Program-made: the position numbers and the translations under genes
Part shown: piece after piece, positions 44,978-56,173 of the stretch
Layout of the letters: each line of letters starts with the position of its first letter
How positions within the stretch are numbered: the stretch's first letter is position 1
Origin: Boesenbergia rotunda
Lineage: Eukaryota > Streptophyta > Magnoliopsida > Zingiberales > Zingiberaceae
Reading direction: 5' to 3'
Length of the DNA stretch: 64,000 bases
NCBI GenBank assembly: GCA_024364735.1
Contig: JAGFNQ010000187.1
Location: 925,103-989,102, forward strand
The notes under the pieces: generated by a model
What the model was told of the DNA's origin: nothing
Seen by the model: only the letters and a program-made list of their open reading frames with translations
The model's database searches: none

Positions 44978-46171
44978 TGTTAGTGCAATCGACCCAAGTG
45001 TGATCGGGTAAGATCATGAGTTTTGATGTTTTTGTCAATATGATTAAGTTAGGGTTCCATGTTGATCTAATATGTGTATGTGAGTGTGCATGTTTGTAGG
45101 ATACACATAGACATAGTTGGATGTCTTCGAGGCCGGTGAAGGATGGCATGGGTAGACAAGCCGTGGGCTTGCATGCATTCAAGGGACCGTGGACAAAGCA
45201 GGGATGATGAGCTGAGAGAAGCGGACTTCGAGGCATACATGAAGGATGACATGGGAGACAAGCCGTGGGCTTGCATGCATCCGAGGGACGAGAGCCAAAG
45301 TCGAAGAGGGATTGAAGGCAACAGGTCGAGGCTGCTGGAGCAGGGATGATGAGCTGAGGGAAGCGGACTTCGAGGCATACGTGAAGGATGACATGGGAGA
45401 CAAGCCGCGGGCTTGCATGCATCCGAGGGACGAGAGCCAAAGTCGAAGAGGGCTTGAAGGCAACAGGTCAAGGCTGCTGAATGAAGGGTCAACTGAGTCA
45501 TGAGGATTCGAGTGCTGAGAGAACTGTGCTCGGGAAGGGAAATCCTAGGGTTCGAGTACTGAGAGAATTGTACTCGGGAAGGGAAACCTTAGGTGGCAGT
45601 CGACTAATGCTTAATCAGTCAACAAAGGTAGAGCACAGAAAGATCAGTTGACTGATACTTAATCAGTCGACTGATGCAGTCGACTGGCGCAGTCGACCAA
45701 TATTGGTGTCGACCAGAATGTGAATCATTAGGTCATGACATTTGAATTAGCGAGGACCAGTCGACTGCCCAAGGGGCAGTCGACTGGTAACGGTTAGAAC
45801 AGTATCGAGCTCTATTTAGGAGAGCTCATTTTTTACTGTTCTTCCTTGGCGAAACAAGCTTGGTCAAAGCTTGTTAGTAGCCTACAAGTGCTCAGACATT
45901 GTCAAGGTATTGTGGCGAGGTTTCTCCACCCACAAGGAGCGGCAAGAGCTAGTCGGAGGTGTTTCGGGGAATCATCCACCGAAGGATCGGGATCGTCCAC
46001 CTTATAGACAGCCGTGGAGTAGGAGTTTCATCTCCGAACCATGTAAAGGTGATGTGTTAGCATTATTTTAGTTTATATTTGAGATTTCCGCTGGCGCTTG
46101 CTAACATTTGTAGGAAGAAAAATCGAAAAGTAGCTATTCACCCCCTCTAGCTAAATGACAAGGTCCCAACA
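44978..46171 (+). repeat. LTR-A relative, plus strand
   Basis: 1194 bp, TGTTAGTGCAATC to GGTCCCAACA, followed by a Met-tRNA primer site. It shares with A1 LTRs the TTGCATGCATCCGAGGGA blocks, GTCGAC palindromes (about 45598-45790), and the CCCCCTCTAGCTAA end, though its first 100 bp differ. A 142-bp tandem duplication lies at 45198-45481. Confidence 0.85.
45198..45481. repeat. 142-bp tandem duplication in LTR-A
   Basis: Both copies begin GCAGGGATGATGAGCTGAG (45198 and 45340) and differ by a few bases. It gives rise to the Met-His-Ala-Ser-Pro-Arg type frames on the other strand, which are not genes. Confidence 0.85.
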
Positions 46172-46173
46172 AG

Positions 46174-46185
46174 TGGTATCAGAGC
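46174..46185 (+). other. Primer-binding site (Met-tRNA)
   Basis: TGGTATCAGAGC, perfect, two bases after the LTR. Confidence 0.92.
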
Positions 46186-46237
46186 GAGGTTCGCTCATCT
46201 ACGGTCTAACCGTCGAGAGAGAAGAAAGCTAGAGGAA

Positions 46238-47018
46238 ATGGTGATTGAAGACAGATTAGGGGATGATATCAATATTCCACCTTCCTACGATCGCGAGTGT
46301 TTCGAGTATTGGAAGATGCAGACAAAGACATGGTTTGGTATGGATTGGAATTACATGATCGTGCTAGAAGTGCCATTCGAAGTTCCAAGAGATAAGCACG
46401 GGAAAAGACTCCGACCAAGATATTGGAATAAGGAGCAACAAATCCAATCAAAGGCAAACGAAAAGGTAATTTCAATATTACTTAATATTCTTCCTAATGA
46501 TATAATCAATTGTGTAGGTGAATACAAGAACGCACATGAATTATGGAGTAAGATATTAGCACTTCATGAAAATCCTACACAAGCTTAAGTAGTGGAGGAG
46601 CCAAAAGAAATGAGCTTAATGGTCCAAGAAGAGGAGAAGGGTCAATCGGATGAGGAAAGAAGCTCAACATCCAAAGAGGAAAAGAAAGAGGAAAATGAGT
46701 CATCTATCTCCTCAAGTGAAGTGGCACAAGAAGTTGAAGAATCACCCACTTCATCAAAGGAAGAAGAGGAAGTCTCCACTTCAAGGATTGAGGGGGAGGA
46801 GAGACCATCCTCAATACCGAAGCAAGAAGAAGCATCCACCTCCACCAAAGCAAGGTCAAAAGATCATATTATTTACTTTGGATGCAACAAGAAGGGACAC
46901 TACAAGGACAAATGCCCATTAGGTAAAAAGGAGGTAAACCTTAAACCCAAGTCAATTTCTTTAACATCTAACATGGGTTGTAGGGAAAAGAAGGAGAAGA
47001 AGCACATTAGGTGTTTCG
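46238..47018 (+). pseudogene. gag A, 5' part
   Basis: From ATG at 46238: MVIEDRLGDDINIPPSYD, a Trp/Tyr-rich N-terminal domain ending in ALHENPTQA, stop at 46586-46588, then an acidic Ser/Glu linker and one CCHC knuckle (YFGCNKKGHYKDKC). It is the best N-terminus of the A-type gag in the window. At about 47019 the frame jumps into RNase H sequence. Confidence 0.85.
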
Positions 47019-47271
47019 AAGTATATCGAAGTATGATTGGTAGTCTACTTTACCTTACAGCCAGCAGACCTGATATTCTTTTTGCTGTAGGAATGTGTGC
47101 CAAATACCAAACCTGTGCTAAGGAAACGCACTTAGCAGCCCTAAAAAGAATACTTAGGTACATTAAGGGCACCCTAAATGTAGGGATTTGATATCCTAGG
47201 ACCTTAACTTTTGACCTATCAGGATACTCAGATTCTGACTATGCTGGTTGCAAACTAGATAGAAAGAGTAC
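47019..47271 (+). pseudogene. Copia pol fragment fused in frame to gag
   Basis: Continues the gag frame with VYRSMIGSLLYLTASRPDI and MCAKYQTCAKETHLAALKRI, RT/RNase H sequence of B type (compare 17231-18166). It then reaches DYAGCKLDRKST at 47271, where a solo LTR is inserted; the host protein continues at 48589. The gag/pol joint is a deletion or recombination scar. Confidence 0.85.
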
Positions 47272-48588
47272 TGTTGGTGTAGGAAGCACCATATCAAACC
47301 TTGTTTTGATATTGACAAAGGGTTCAAAGTTAAGTATTATTTGTGATCTAATAAAGTTACTCAAGTGTGCAGGAAAGTCCTAGTTAATCTAGGCAAGAAG
47401 TCCTGGCCGCGGGCTGAGCAACTAAGTCCTGACGTAAGGTTGGGCACTAAGTCCTGGCCGAAGGCTGGGCACCTAAGACCTGACCAAGGGTTGGGCACTA
47501 AGACCTGGCCGAGGGTTGGGCATCGAAGACCTGGTTCGAGGAATTGGGCACTAAGACCTGGCCGAGGGTTGGGCATCAAAGACCTAGTCGCGGATTGGGC
47601 ATGAATACCTGGTGAGTAAAGCTGGGTAAAAGTCCAACCGGAGGAGCCGGTTGACAAAAGGTAAACTCTTCTGAGAGGAGTAGGTGAGGACGCGTTCCAT
47701 TTGGGAGACCTGAAGTCAGAACCAAGATAGCTACGGCTGTAAATATTGACTAATATTCTTGCTTTGGTTGTTTTGGAACTAACCTTGGTTGCAGGACCGA
47801 AGGAGTGTGTTTCTGCAGCTCAGAACGCCCCAAAGGAGAGGGGCAGGTAGCTGGGCTAGGCGCCTGGCAGGTCCCGGGCGCCCAAGGTGAAAGGCCAAAA
47901 CTGCAATTAAGCAAGAACGCTTCGAAATCACACTGGGCTAGGCGCCCAGGAGGTCCCGGGTGCCCAAGGTCAAAGCCAAAGAGTAATCGAAGCAAAATCA
48001 GCCACGAAGCTAGCGGACCAAGTCAAGCTAGGCGCCCAGGAGGTCCCGGGTGCCCCAGTCAGCTCCAGAGGTCGATTCGAAGGGGATAAGCGTTGACCAA
48101 GCTGCGGATGAAGATTCTCCGATCTGAAGGCATGTGTCAGGCTCCCCCAGTGAATCAGGCGCCCCCAGGAGCACTATAAAAGGGGCTCGACCCCAAGGCT
48201 TCAAAAACACAACTTTCTAACGCCTCCAAGCTTTTCGTTCAAGCGCTCTGCTTCGGCAAACTCTGATCTCGAGATTCCAGCACCGACGACGACCCTCTGC
48301 TCCAAAGTATGATCCACATCGAGCGTCGGTAACGAAAAGTGTAACTCTTTTATTTACTGCAATATTCTTGTACCAAAATCTGTAAACCTTTGCGCGATTA
48401 TAGAATTGCCCGTAGTAAATGGTCAAGGACCGTGGGCCTTGGAGTAGGAGCCGACCGCGACTCCGAACCAAGTAAAATACTTGTGTTCTTTGTGTGATTG
48501 TTTCATTTCTGCTGCATTTTCTCTTATTCTTATCCGAAAAAGTTTTAAACGATATTCACCCCTCCTCTATCATTTTCTCGATCCAACA
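47272..48588 (+). repeat. Solo LTR-B in RNase H
   Basis: 1317 bp, TGTTGGTGTAGGAAGC to CGATCCAACA, with target duplication AGTAC (47267-47271) and AGTGC (48589-48593), one base different. No internal region adjoins it, so it is a solo LTR from recombination between two LTRs. It has the hairpin array, GGGCGCCC palindromes (about 47855-48170) and TATAAAAG at 48175. Confidence 0.92.
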
Positions 48589-49008
48589 AGTGCAAGTGGA
48601 AGCTGCCAACTTTTAGGAAATAGTCTAGTGAGTTGGTGCAGCAGAAAGCAGCACTGTGTAGCTCTATCCACAACCGAAGCTGAGTATGTTACTTTAGGAG
48701 AGTGTGTAGCATAACTCTTATGGATGATGCACACTCTTAAGGACTTCTAGCTTGATTACACCCAAACCCAAGTCTACATTGATAATATAAGTTCAATTAA
48801 TCTAACTAATTAAGAACCCAATCCAACACTCTAGAACTAAACACATAGAAGTTAAACATCACTTCATATGAGATCATATAACAGGGGTGAGATAGTCCTT
48901 AAGCATGTAGACTCAAAATCTAACTTAGCTGATATCTTCACCAAACCCTTACCTGAGTCTAAATTCAGCTCACTAAGAAGGCAGTTAGGGTTATGCTTGG
49001 TAGAATAG
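48589..49008 (+). pseudogene. RNase H end, B type
   Basis: Continues the interrupted RNase H: SGSCQLLGNSLVSWCSRKQH, STTEAEYVTLGEC, then stops and frameshifts, with YIDNISSINLT and LADIFTKPLPES still legible. Ends near CLVE at 49008, like the C-end of B1 pol. Confidence 0.88.
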
Positions 49009-50297
49009 GAATGCTCTACTTATGCTTCTTTTCAAAAAACTATTTTATTTCTTATTTCATTTGAAAAATCATTCTTTTTATTTTATTTAAAATAATTTTC
49101 CGACTTAGTTTTTTTCAAAACTTATCCCCTTCAAAACTAGGGCTTTTTCGCAAATGGAATTAGCTTAGGCCCTAACCCTAGAACTGCATACACCTATAGA
49201 TCTAGAAGCCAGCATCTCACAAGCACCTTAGAGTACTGTTGATTGATAACCTAGACTGGGTTGAGATGCTTAGGTCTATGCCTTGATTCAAGATGCTTTA
49301 AGTCAGTGCATCTGCAGTAATTGGGGCACTAAATACCAATTAAACAGTAATCAGGTTAAGTGTCAAGCTTAGAAAATCTAACTTGATCAGATCACTTATC
49401 GTGACTAACCCTAGTGAAAGCTACTATTTATAACAGTTAGTAAGTAGTTAACTGGGTTAGACAGGACCCGAAAGAGAAAATTTAAATAGATTTGGTCCAG
49501 TGTATACTTAGAATTGATTCAGTACAACACCTTACTTTTATTACTTATTTTTCTTGCTATATTTTTTTTGATATATGGCAAAGGGGGAGATATTGGAAAG
49601 GAGAGGAAAGAAGGTTTTAAATTTTTTTTTCAAACTTTTTATCTCCTTTTTCAAAAAGTAAAGTAATTCAAAATCACTTTGGAAAAATTTTCTAAGTGTT
49701 ATAAAATTCAAAATTTTGCTTGAAAATTTTTCTAAGTATTATAAATGCATGAAAATTTTCTAAGTGTTAAGACTTCAAAATCAGTTTAGAAAATTTTCTA
49801 AAGTACTTAACTCAAAAGTGTTTTGAAAATTATTTTAAGTACTTAACTCAAAAGTGTTTTGAAAATTCGTTTAAGTACTTGTTTTCAAAATTCTCTTAAG
49901 TACTTAACTTAAAATTGGTTTCAAAATATTCTAAGTACTTACTCTAAATTTTTTTTGGTGTAAAATTTTCTAAGTGTTTTAAAATTTCCTTGAAAATTTT
50001 CTAAGTGCTAAAGCTAAACATGTAGAAAATTTTCTAAGTACCCAACTCAAAATATTTTTTGGAAAATTTTTCTAACTTAAAAAATCCTGTTTTGAAAATC
50101 TTCTAAGTATTGAAAACCTAAAAAACTTTTCAATTTTAGAAACAAAGACTTAGAAACTTTTTCAAAAACCCCACGAATGTTTGAAAAACTCAGAGGGAGA
50201 TTTCTTCCAGGGGAGGAAATTAAAACTGGTACTTTACTTAATAGTTGTTTAACTTAACTTTTTGAACCGGGTTGCCATAAATCAAAAAGGAGGAGAT
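49009..50297 (+). other. 3' non-coding region, B type
   Basis: Counterpart of 16083-17230. It holds a CATCTCAC/TTGAGATG stem-loop (about 49211-49265), a decayed 40-bp-type AAAATTTTCTAAGT repeat (49670-50150) and the polypurine tract AAAAAGGAGGAGA at 50284-50296. Confidence 0.75.
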
Positions 50298-50483
50298 TAT
50301 TGGTGCAGGCAGCACCTAAGTCAAACCTGAGTTTTGATAATGGCAAAGGGTTCAGAAGTTAAGATGTTATTGTGTTCTAATTATGTTCACTAAGTGTGCA
50401 GGAAGAAGTCCTAGTCGAGGATTGGGCAAGAAGTCCTGGCAAAGGGCTGGGCAAAGAAGTCCTAGTCAAGGACTGGGCAAGAA
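50298..50483 (+). repeat. LTR-B, first part (interrupted by D)
   Basis: TATTGGTGCAGGCAGCACC onwards (TG changed to TA), ending GGACTGGGCAAGAA. The other part is 57723-58783. The joined layout equals the LTR at 62917, so element D split one LTR. Confidence 0.9.
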
Positions 50484-50966
50484 TGTAGGATCGGTGCCGT
50501 CGATAGAGGGGGGGGGTGAATATCGATCGTGAAAACCTTCGTAAAACTTTCGTTCGTTCTGGACTTAGAATATTAGTAGCAGCGGAAAATAAACAGAACG
50601 AAGAAAGACAAGACAGAGACACAGCGGATTTTTACTTGGTTCCCGACCCCCCAGGGTCAATACATCCAAGGCCTATGCACGGGAACGCCCGTCCACTATT
50701 GGTCTCCTTCCCGAACTTTCCGAAGTCGGAGAAACCCGACTTACAGTGCATGATTACAAGCAATAATATAGAAATTTAAGTATAGTAATTAAAAAGCAAA
50801 CCAACGAGACAATGTCTGAAGCTCGGCCGATCTGGACCTCCGAAGTGTCACGCACCTCCTCCTGGAGCCTCCCGGTCGTAGAGCCTCGTCTCTAGCGTGT
50901 TGTCGTCGGTCAGAAGGCTTGGGATCGCTCTTGGATGTTGTTGTTGAAGCAGAGGGGTCGAAGCCC

Positions 50967-50974
50967 CTTATATA
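50967..50974 (-). promoter_or_regulatory. TATA box of LTR-D
   Basis: Minus-strand TATATAAG in the context GGAGGCCTATATAAGGGG, next to the GGGCGCCC palindromes. The other LTR copy is at 56654-56661. Confidence 0.7.
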
Positions 50975-50982
50975 GGCCTCCT

Positions 50983-51273
50983 GGGGGCGCCCTGGACGTT
51001 GGGGGCGCCCCGGAAGACTTGGTCAAACTTTAACCTCGCGCCTACCTCATCGCAGCTGATAACAGCTTTGACCAGGGTGCCCCGGACCTCCCGGTCACCC
51101 TCATGATGGCTTATCCATGTTTTGGGTTCGAAACTGCAAATACAGCTTTGAACCAGGGCGCCCCGGACGCTCCGGGCGCCCCGCTTGACACCTGTTCTGC
51201 CTGCTTCACCTAATTGCCTTTTTTCTCTTTGGCTCAGGGCGCCCTGGCTGTTGGGGGTGCCCTGGATGATGGG
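50983..51273. promoter_or_regulatory. GGGCGCCC palindrome cluster in LTR-D
   Basis: Pairs such as GGGCGCCCTGGACGTTGG-GGGCGCC and GGGCGCCCCGGACGCTCC-GGGCGCC, each with 18 bp between central CpGs. Mutated members (TGCCCCGG) are visible. Position next to TATA suggests U3 regulation. Confidence 0.65.
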
Positions 51274-51631
51274 GGCGCCCTGCTTAAAGCCTGCAAACTG
51301 GTTTTTTTGCTTGCTTTGTCTCCGGTTCTTGTTACCTGCAAGATACACAAACACAAAGCATATATACATATAATATTAGGCTTAAGGACTTGGTTCGGAC
51401 TTCGGATTTGTACTAAACCCTAGGTCGAACTGGCACGAGTTCCCCTCCCCGAGAACTCGCCCTTGACCTACTCCATTCAGGAGACGGTTGCCACCCAGTC
51501 CTTCGGGTGGACTTTTGCTTAGCTTCCGATACTTCCGGACCTCGAGACGCCCAAACCCTGACCCGTCTCACTCCTATCCTTAGTCATCGCTCAGCTAAGT
51601 TGCTTAGTCCTTTGGACCAAGACTTCATTCC

Positions 51632-51926
51632 CTAGCAGCCCTTCGCCAGGTACCTAGCAGTCCTTCGCCAGGTCTTCATTCCTAGCAGCCCTTCGCTAGG
51701 TGCCTAGCATCCCTTCGCTAGGTCTTCTATGCCTAGCAGCCCTTCGCTAGGTCTTCTATGCCTAGCAGCCCTTCGCTAGGTGCCCAGCAGCCCTTCGCTA
51801 GGTCTTCTATGCCTAGCAGCCCTTCGCTAGGTCTTAAGGTTTCGATACCTAGCAGCCCTTCTCTAGGTCTTAGTGTTTCGATACCTAGCAGCCCTTCGCT
51901 AGGTGCCCAGCAGCCCTTCGCTGGGA
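51632..51926. repeat. CCTAGC/GCTAGG hairpin array in LTR-D
   Basis: Ten or more units of CCTAGC-AGCCCTTC-GCTAGG with GTCTTCTATG or GTGC between. A variant stem CCCAGC is matched by GCTGGG. The 5' LTR array at 57307-57559 has fewer units. Confidence 0.8.
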
Positions 51927-52084
51927 CTTAGGGTTTCGATGCCTAGATTAACTAGGACTTTTCTTCAGCTTTGGTTACTTCTCTCTTACTCCCCTTTGTC
52001 TGTTCAATGTATCACTGACTTAAGTGTATTGTCAAACATTAAAACACTTAAAGAGGAATATCATTTATGCAACTTGCACCAACA

Positions 52085-52098
52085 ATCTCCCCCTTTTT
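52085..52098 (-). other. Polypurine tract of D
   Basis: Minus-strand AAAAAGGGGGAGAT abuts the 3' LTR at 52084. Further CTCCCCCT copies near 52241, 53046, 53196 and 53427. Confidence 0.85.
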
Positions 52099-52639
52099 GA
52101 TGTTTGACAATAACTTAAGTTAGATTGGTTTAAGGGGCTAACTTACTATCCTTGGGGAAAAATTGACTTTAGTTTTGAACATATTTTTGATCCTCTAGAA
52201 AAAATAAGAAAAAATTTCTAACTTAACCATACCATACCTCTCCCCCTTTGTCATACATCAAAAAACACAAGAAAATATTTACACCAACAATGAGAAATTT
52301 TGGTTTTTTTTGAAAATACTTGGTGCAGAAATTTTGAAAGCATTGTATTTTCAATGATATATTGCATTTTTTGAAAAAAAATGCATAATTTTGAAAGAGA
52401 TGCTTCGAAAAGTACAAGTAAAAATGATCTTTAACACCATGCAAGTACTTTTGAAGGAATTTGTAATTTTTTTTGAAAGATATAAAGTACTTTTTCAAAT
52501 GCATAACTTTTGAAAAAAAATGTTATTTTGGAAAATATAAATATTATGCTTATTTTGTAAGTACTAACTATTTTTGAAAGAGATGAGACTTTGAGAAATA
52601 TAAGTAATTTTTGAAACATAATATTTTACTTGACTAAGT

Positions 52640-53500
52640 TTCTTTTCCAGTCTGACACAATCCTGGGAAACCTTGTTGACTACAAGGACATTTTCCTAAG
52701 TGTCCTGGAAAATTTTCAAAGTCAAGTAAATATTAATAGAATTTTGAAAAAAATATGCTGGTGCATTTTGAAAAATGTGTGAACTTTTGAAGACCCAATA
52801 TATTACTTGATTTGGTTTATCTTCCAGTCTGACACTATCCTGGAAAACCTTGTTGACTACAAGGACATTTCCTAAGTGTCCTGGAATTTCTTCAAACTCA
52901 AGTAAATATTGTTTCAAATATAATTTCATAGGTCACACAAAAATAATAGACTAATAGTATTTTGAAAGACTACTTATGTTTCTAGCAAGATTTGAAAATA
53001 CAGCGCATGAAAACATTTGAGATATTCAATAATTCTTTTAATTTGATCTCCCCCTAAACTTAACCCAGTCCTGGGAAGCTTGTTGACCACAAGTACTCTT
53101 CCTCTAAGTCTTAAGGTTTGATTCAAATTAAAGAAATTATCTAATAATTTCAAAATAATTAATTAAACAAAATTATTTCAGAAGTTTGATTTATACTCCC
53201 CCTAAAGTTGACACATCCTAGGAGTCCTTGTAGATTATGAAGTGGACTTTCCTCTATGTCTTTAGGATTTATCAAAATCAAACAAGACAGATAAATTTTA
53301 CAACATAAACCTTTTTCGAAAAACACAAGTTATAACGATTTAAAGCTCAGTTTTCGAAAACTATTTTCAAATAATAGTAATTTTTTACAGTGTAGTTTTC
53401 GAAAGCCAAAAAAAATGAAAATCACTCCCCCTGTATCTGATACCGTTTGACTCTATCTAAGTGCCTTAAGGAACTTTAGTGTTGTCCTAAGAGGCTTGTG
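52640..53500 (-). repeat. Five diverged repeats with CCTTG/CAAGG hairpins
   Basis: Units at about 52650, 52820, 53063, 53210 and 53450, of varied length, around TCCTGGGAAACCTTGTTGAC and CTACAAGGACATTTTCCTAAG. The first two keep CCTTG-TTGACTA-CAAGG. Several are preceded by CTCCCCCT. In the element's direction this is the 3' internal region. Confidence 0.65.
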
Positions 53501-54519
53501 TCTAATTGCATGAGTCAAACAATTTTTGAAAAGATATAATTTTTGAAAAACGTATAATATGTATATTCAATCAGACAAGCATGAATTCTATAAAAACATT
53601 ATTATGTTGAAACACTATTTTGAAAATATATTTTTAGAAAAATATTCTAATGATTTTGAAAAACATTTTTGAAAAAGATTTTTCAATTTATTAATCTTTA
53701 ACATCTCACCCATTTTAGATGTATCAATACAACAAGCATAGTTGCCTTATAGGTGTATTGTGAGATGCTTGAATCATTTTTCTTAATTTATTATTAACTC
53801 TAAAATTTAATTGAAGCTTGTGTTAGATTTGAATTTGACAAGAAGTAACTTGAATTTGAATTTCAAAAATTGGCTTCCAGGTCTTGGCGAGGCACTAGGC
53901 CTTCTTTGGCCGTAGCCTTATTGGATCATCAACCCTTTCCTTGACAAAGCCTTTTAATGAAATTTCATTTTCAAAATTACTTTTTGAAAAATTCTGGTCT
54001 AACTAGTTTGGGTCTTAGATCGGTAGCTTCGACTAGTTTCACCAGTCTAAAGAGACTAAGTATACTTGACCTTATTAGAATTGGCTTCCCTAACGTACTA
54101 TCATCTCACCGTCACCCAATACTAGGTTGATCAAGTTTCAATTATTCTTTTTCCTATAGCCGTTCTAATATATGCATAAAATTTAAATATGAATGACATG
54201 TCATATATTTTAAAAGAATAGCAGATTCATGTTATGGCAGTTATGCATGAGTCAAACAATTCAAATAATTTTATTTAAGTTTCTAAAATATATCAAATTC
54301 TCGATTTGATACATGTCGAGTGAACCCGCGAATATGTCAACCCACTTTGACATATTTAATGTTATTAATTTTAACTGTTATAGTTTGGGTAAAATTTTAT
54401 TTTAGTTTGAGTTTAAGTCATTTAAGATTTTAGTTGAGTTCAGGTTAATTAAGAATTGATTGGATTAGAAAATTAATTAGTCAATTCAGAATAAATGAAT
54501 TTAAGTTTCAATTAATTTG
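53501..54519 (-). other. Non-coding interior of D
   Basis: AT-rich, with the conserved stem-loop at 53702-53767 and no gene. Confidence 0.55.
53702..53767 (-). other. Conserved CATCTCAC stem-loop (element D)
   Basis: CATCTCAC at 53702-53709 and GTGAGATG at 53760-53767, loop 50 nt. Same arms as in E and F although D lacks pol. Confidence 0.65.
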
Positions 54520-54960
54520 GATTAAATTAAATTTGAATTTGAATTTAATTTAAATTTGAATTTGAATTTTAATTTAAGTTTGAATTTGAATTTAATTTAA
54601 ATTTGAATTTGAATTTAATTTAAATTTGAATTTCGAATTTAATTTAAATTTGAATTTTAATTTAATTTAAATTTGAATTTGAATTTAATTTAAATTTGAA
54701 TTTCGAATTTAATTTAAGTTTGAATTTTAATTTAATCTAAGTTTGAATTTTAATTTAATTTAGATTTAATTAAGATTTAATTTTAATTAAGATTTAATTT
54801 GAATTTAATTAAGATTTAATTAATATTTAATTTGAATTTAATTAAGATTTAATTTGAATTTAATTAAGATTTAATTTAGATTTAATTTGAAGTTAATTAA
54901 GATTTAATTTGAATTTAATTAAGATTTAATTTTAATTTAATTATTTCGAATGATTAATAT
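54520..54960. repeat. AATTTGAATTT low-complexity tract
   Basis: Long run of TTTGAATTTGAATTTAATTT and AAGATTTAATTTGAATTTAATT variants in a 22-24 bp rhythm. Simple-sequence expansion of the region after gag. Confidence 0.85.
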
Positions 54961-54983
54961 TTAATTAATTTAAATTTAATTTA

Positions 54984-55715
54984 ATGATTAATTAATAATT
55001 GTGGGTTTAAATTCATCATTTTCATTATTTCGAAAATGTCTTTTTCATTTTTATCTTTCTTTTCAAGTTTTTCTAATAATTTTAATTTATTTGAATTTTT
55101 GTAATTTTCATTGATTATGGCTTTTATCTTAGATAGTTCCATATCCTCCTTAAGCTTAGACCTTTCTATATCCTCACAGTAGGTGGAGTAGAATGGGCCA
55201 CTAGTTTATGTTTTATAATAATATTCAATATTATCTATAATTAGGTTATCATCTAGGAGGATTTTATCTTTATTATCCTCAAGAATATTTTCAACAATTT
55301 TAGGGTCATCTTTAGAATTATCTTTAAGGTTTTCAAATTTAAATTCGGAGTTATCCTTAGGATTTTTGAATTCGGAATTATCCTTAGGATTTTCAATTTT
55401 GAATTCCGAATTATCCTTAGGATTAATTTTGTCTGAATTAAAATTATTGGAACTAATTTTATCAAAAAAATTATCAGAATTAATTTTCTCAGAATAGTTA
55501 TCAGAATTAATTTTATCAGATAAATTATCAGAATTAATTTTATCAGATAAATTATCAGAATTAATTTTATCAAATAAATTATCAGAGTTAATTTTTTCAA
55601 ATAAATTATCAGAGTTTATTTTATCAGATAAATTATCAGAATTAATTTTATCAGATAAATTATCAGAATTAATTTTATTAATTTCTGAATTGATATTCTG
55701 AATTAAACAATTAAT
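54984..55715 (-). pseudogene. Repeat-rich gag tail of D, no ATG
   Basis: The minus strand is open from 55715 to 54984 apart from one TAA (55206-55208), giving 169 and 74 codons. It starts with nine copies of a nine-residue repeat like KINSDNLSD (about 55679-55437, one copy every 27 nt), then four copies of PKDNSEFK, then an acidic/Lys-rich end (SKLKEDMELSKIKAIINENY). Upstream, past a stop at 55716-55718, a coiled-coil-like frame (NKVDLLHSKINSLHVKL) leads back to the zinc knuckles. So it is probably the C-terminal part of a broken gag. The hydrophobic Leu/Ile frame on this strand (55253-55600) is the wrong reading frame. Confidence 0.6.
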
Positions 55716-55815
55716 TTATGATATTTTGATCATATTCATGTTTTGTAATTTAACATGCAAAGAGTTAATTTTACTATGCAGTAAATCTACTTTATTAGAA
55801 AAATTAACTACTTTA

Positions 55816-56067
55816 TCATGGCAGTGCAGGAACTTGTAAAATTTTTGGAATATAAATTTTTTGTACCTTTGCCGGACATTTGTTATTGTAGTGTCCGAAT
55901 TTTTCGCACTTGAAGCATTGCACGTGATCCTTGTTTTTCCGGACTCCTGGCGCTGGTATCTCCTTTGCCGCCGGTGACGAACGATTCTTATGAGTAGGGC
56001 ACTGATTTTTGTAGTGCCCTCTCTCCCTGCACGTGAAACAGATAATATGGAATTTAAAACCAGACAT
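55816..56067 (-). pseudogene. gag zinc-knuckle piece (D)
   Basis: 83 codons from ATG at 56067: two CCHC knuckles, CFTCRERGHYKNQC and CFKCEKFGHYNNKC, with a Lys/Ala/Pro linker. Only 90 nt separate it from the primer site, so the N-terminal gag domain has been deleted. A frameshift near 55820 links it to the coiled coil. Confidence 0.85.
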
Positions 56068-56159
56068 TTAAATGAAATATACCTGATTCACCCCTGGGCT
56101 CCCCCTCAACTCCTGGCGTCGATGCTCCGTCGGCAGTTAGTCCGGTGAAGAGCGGCTCG

Positions 56160-56171
56160 GTTCTGATACCA
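56160..56171 (-). other. Primer-binding site of D (Met-tRNA, one change)
   Basis: Minus-strand TGGTATCAGAAC, one base off TGGTATCAGAGC, two bases inside the 5' LTR at 56174. Confidence 0.88.
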
Positions 56172-56173
56172 CT

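Larger units (their letters stand above)
50484..52084 (-). repeat. LTR-D, 3' LTR
   Basis: 1601 bp, TGTAGGATCGG to TTGCACCAACA. TATATAAG (minus; 50967-50974), GGGCGCCC palindromes (50983-51273) and CCTAGC-N8-GCTAGG hairpins (51632-51926). About 57 bp longer than the other LTR, seemingly from hairpin copy number. Confidence 0.92.

Noticed and set aside
55253..55600. Leu/Ile-rich frame that looks like a membrane protein
   Set aside because: Out of frame with the hydrophilic nine-residue repeat, whose frame stays open much longer and links to gag.
55816..56067. Host CCHC zinc-knuckle gene
   Set aside because: It lies just inside the primer site of element D and is its gag remnant.
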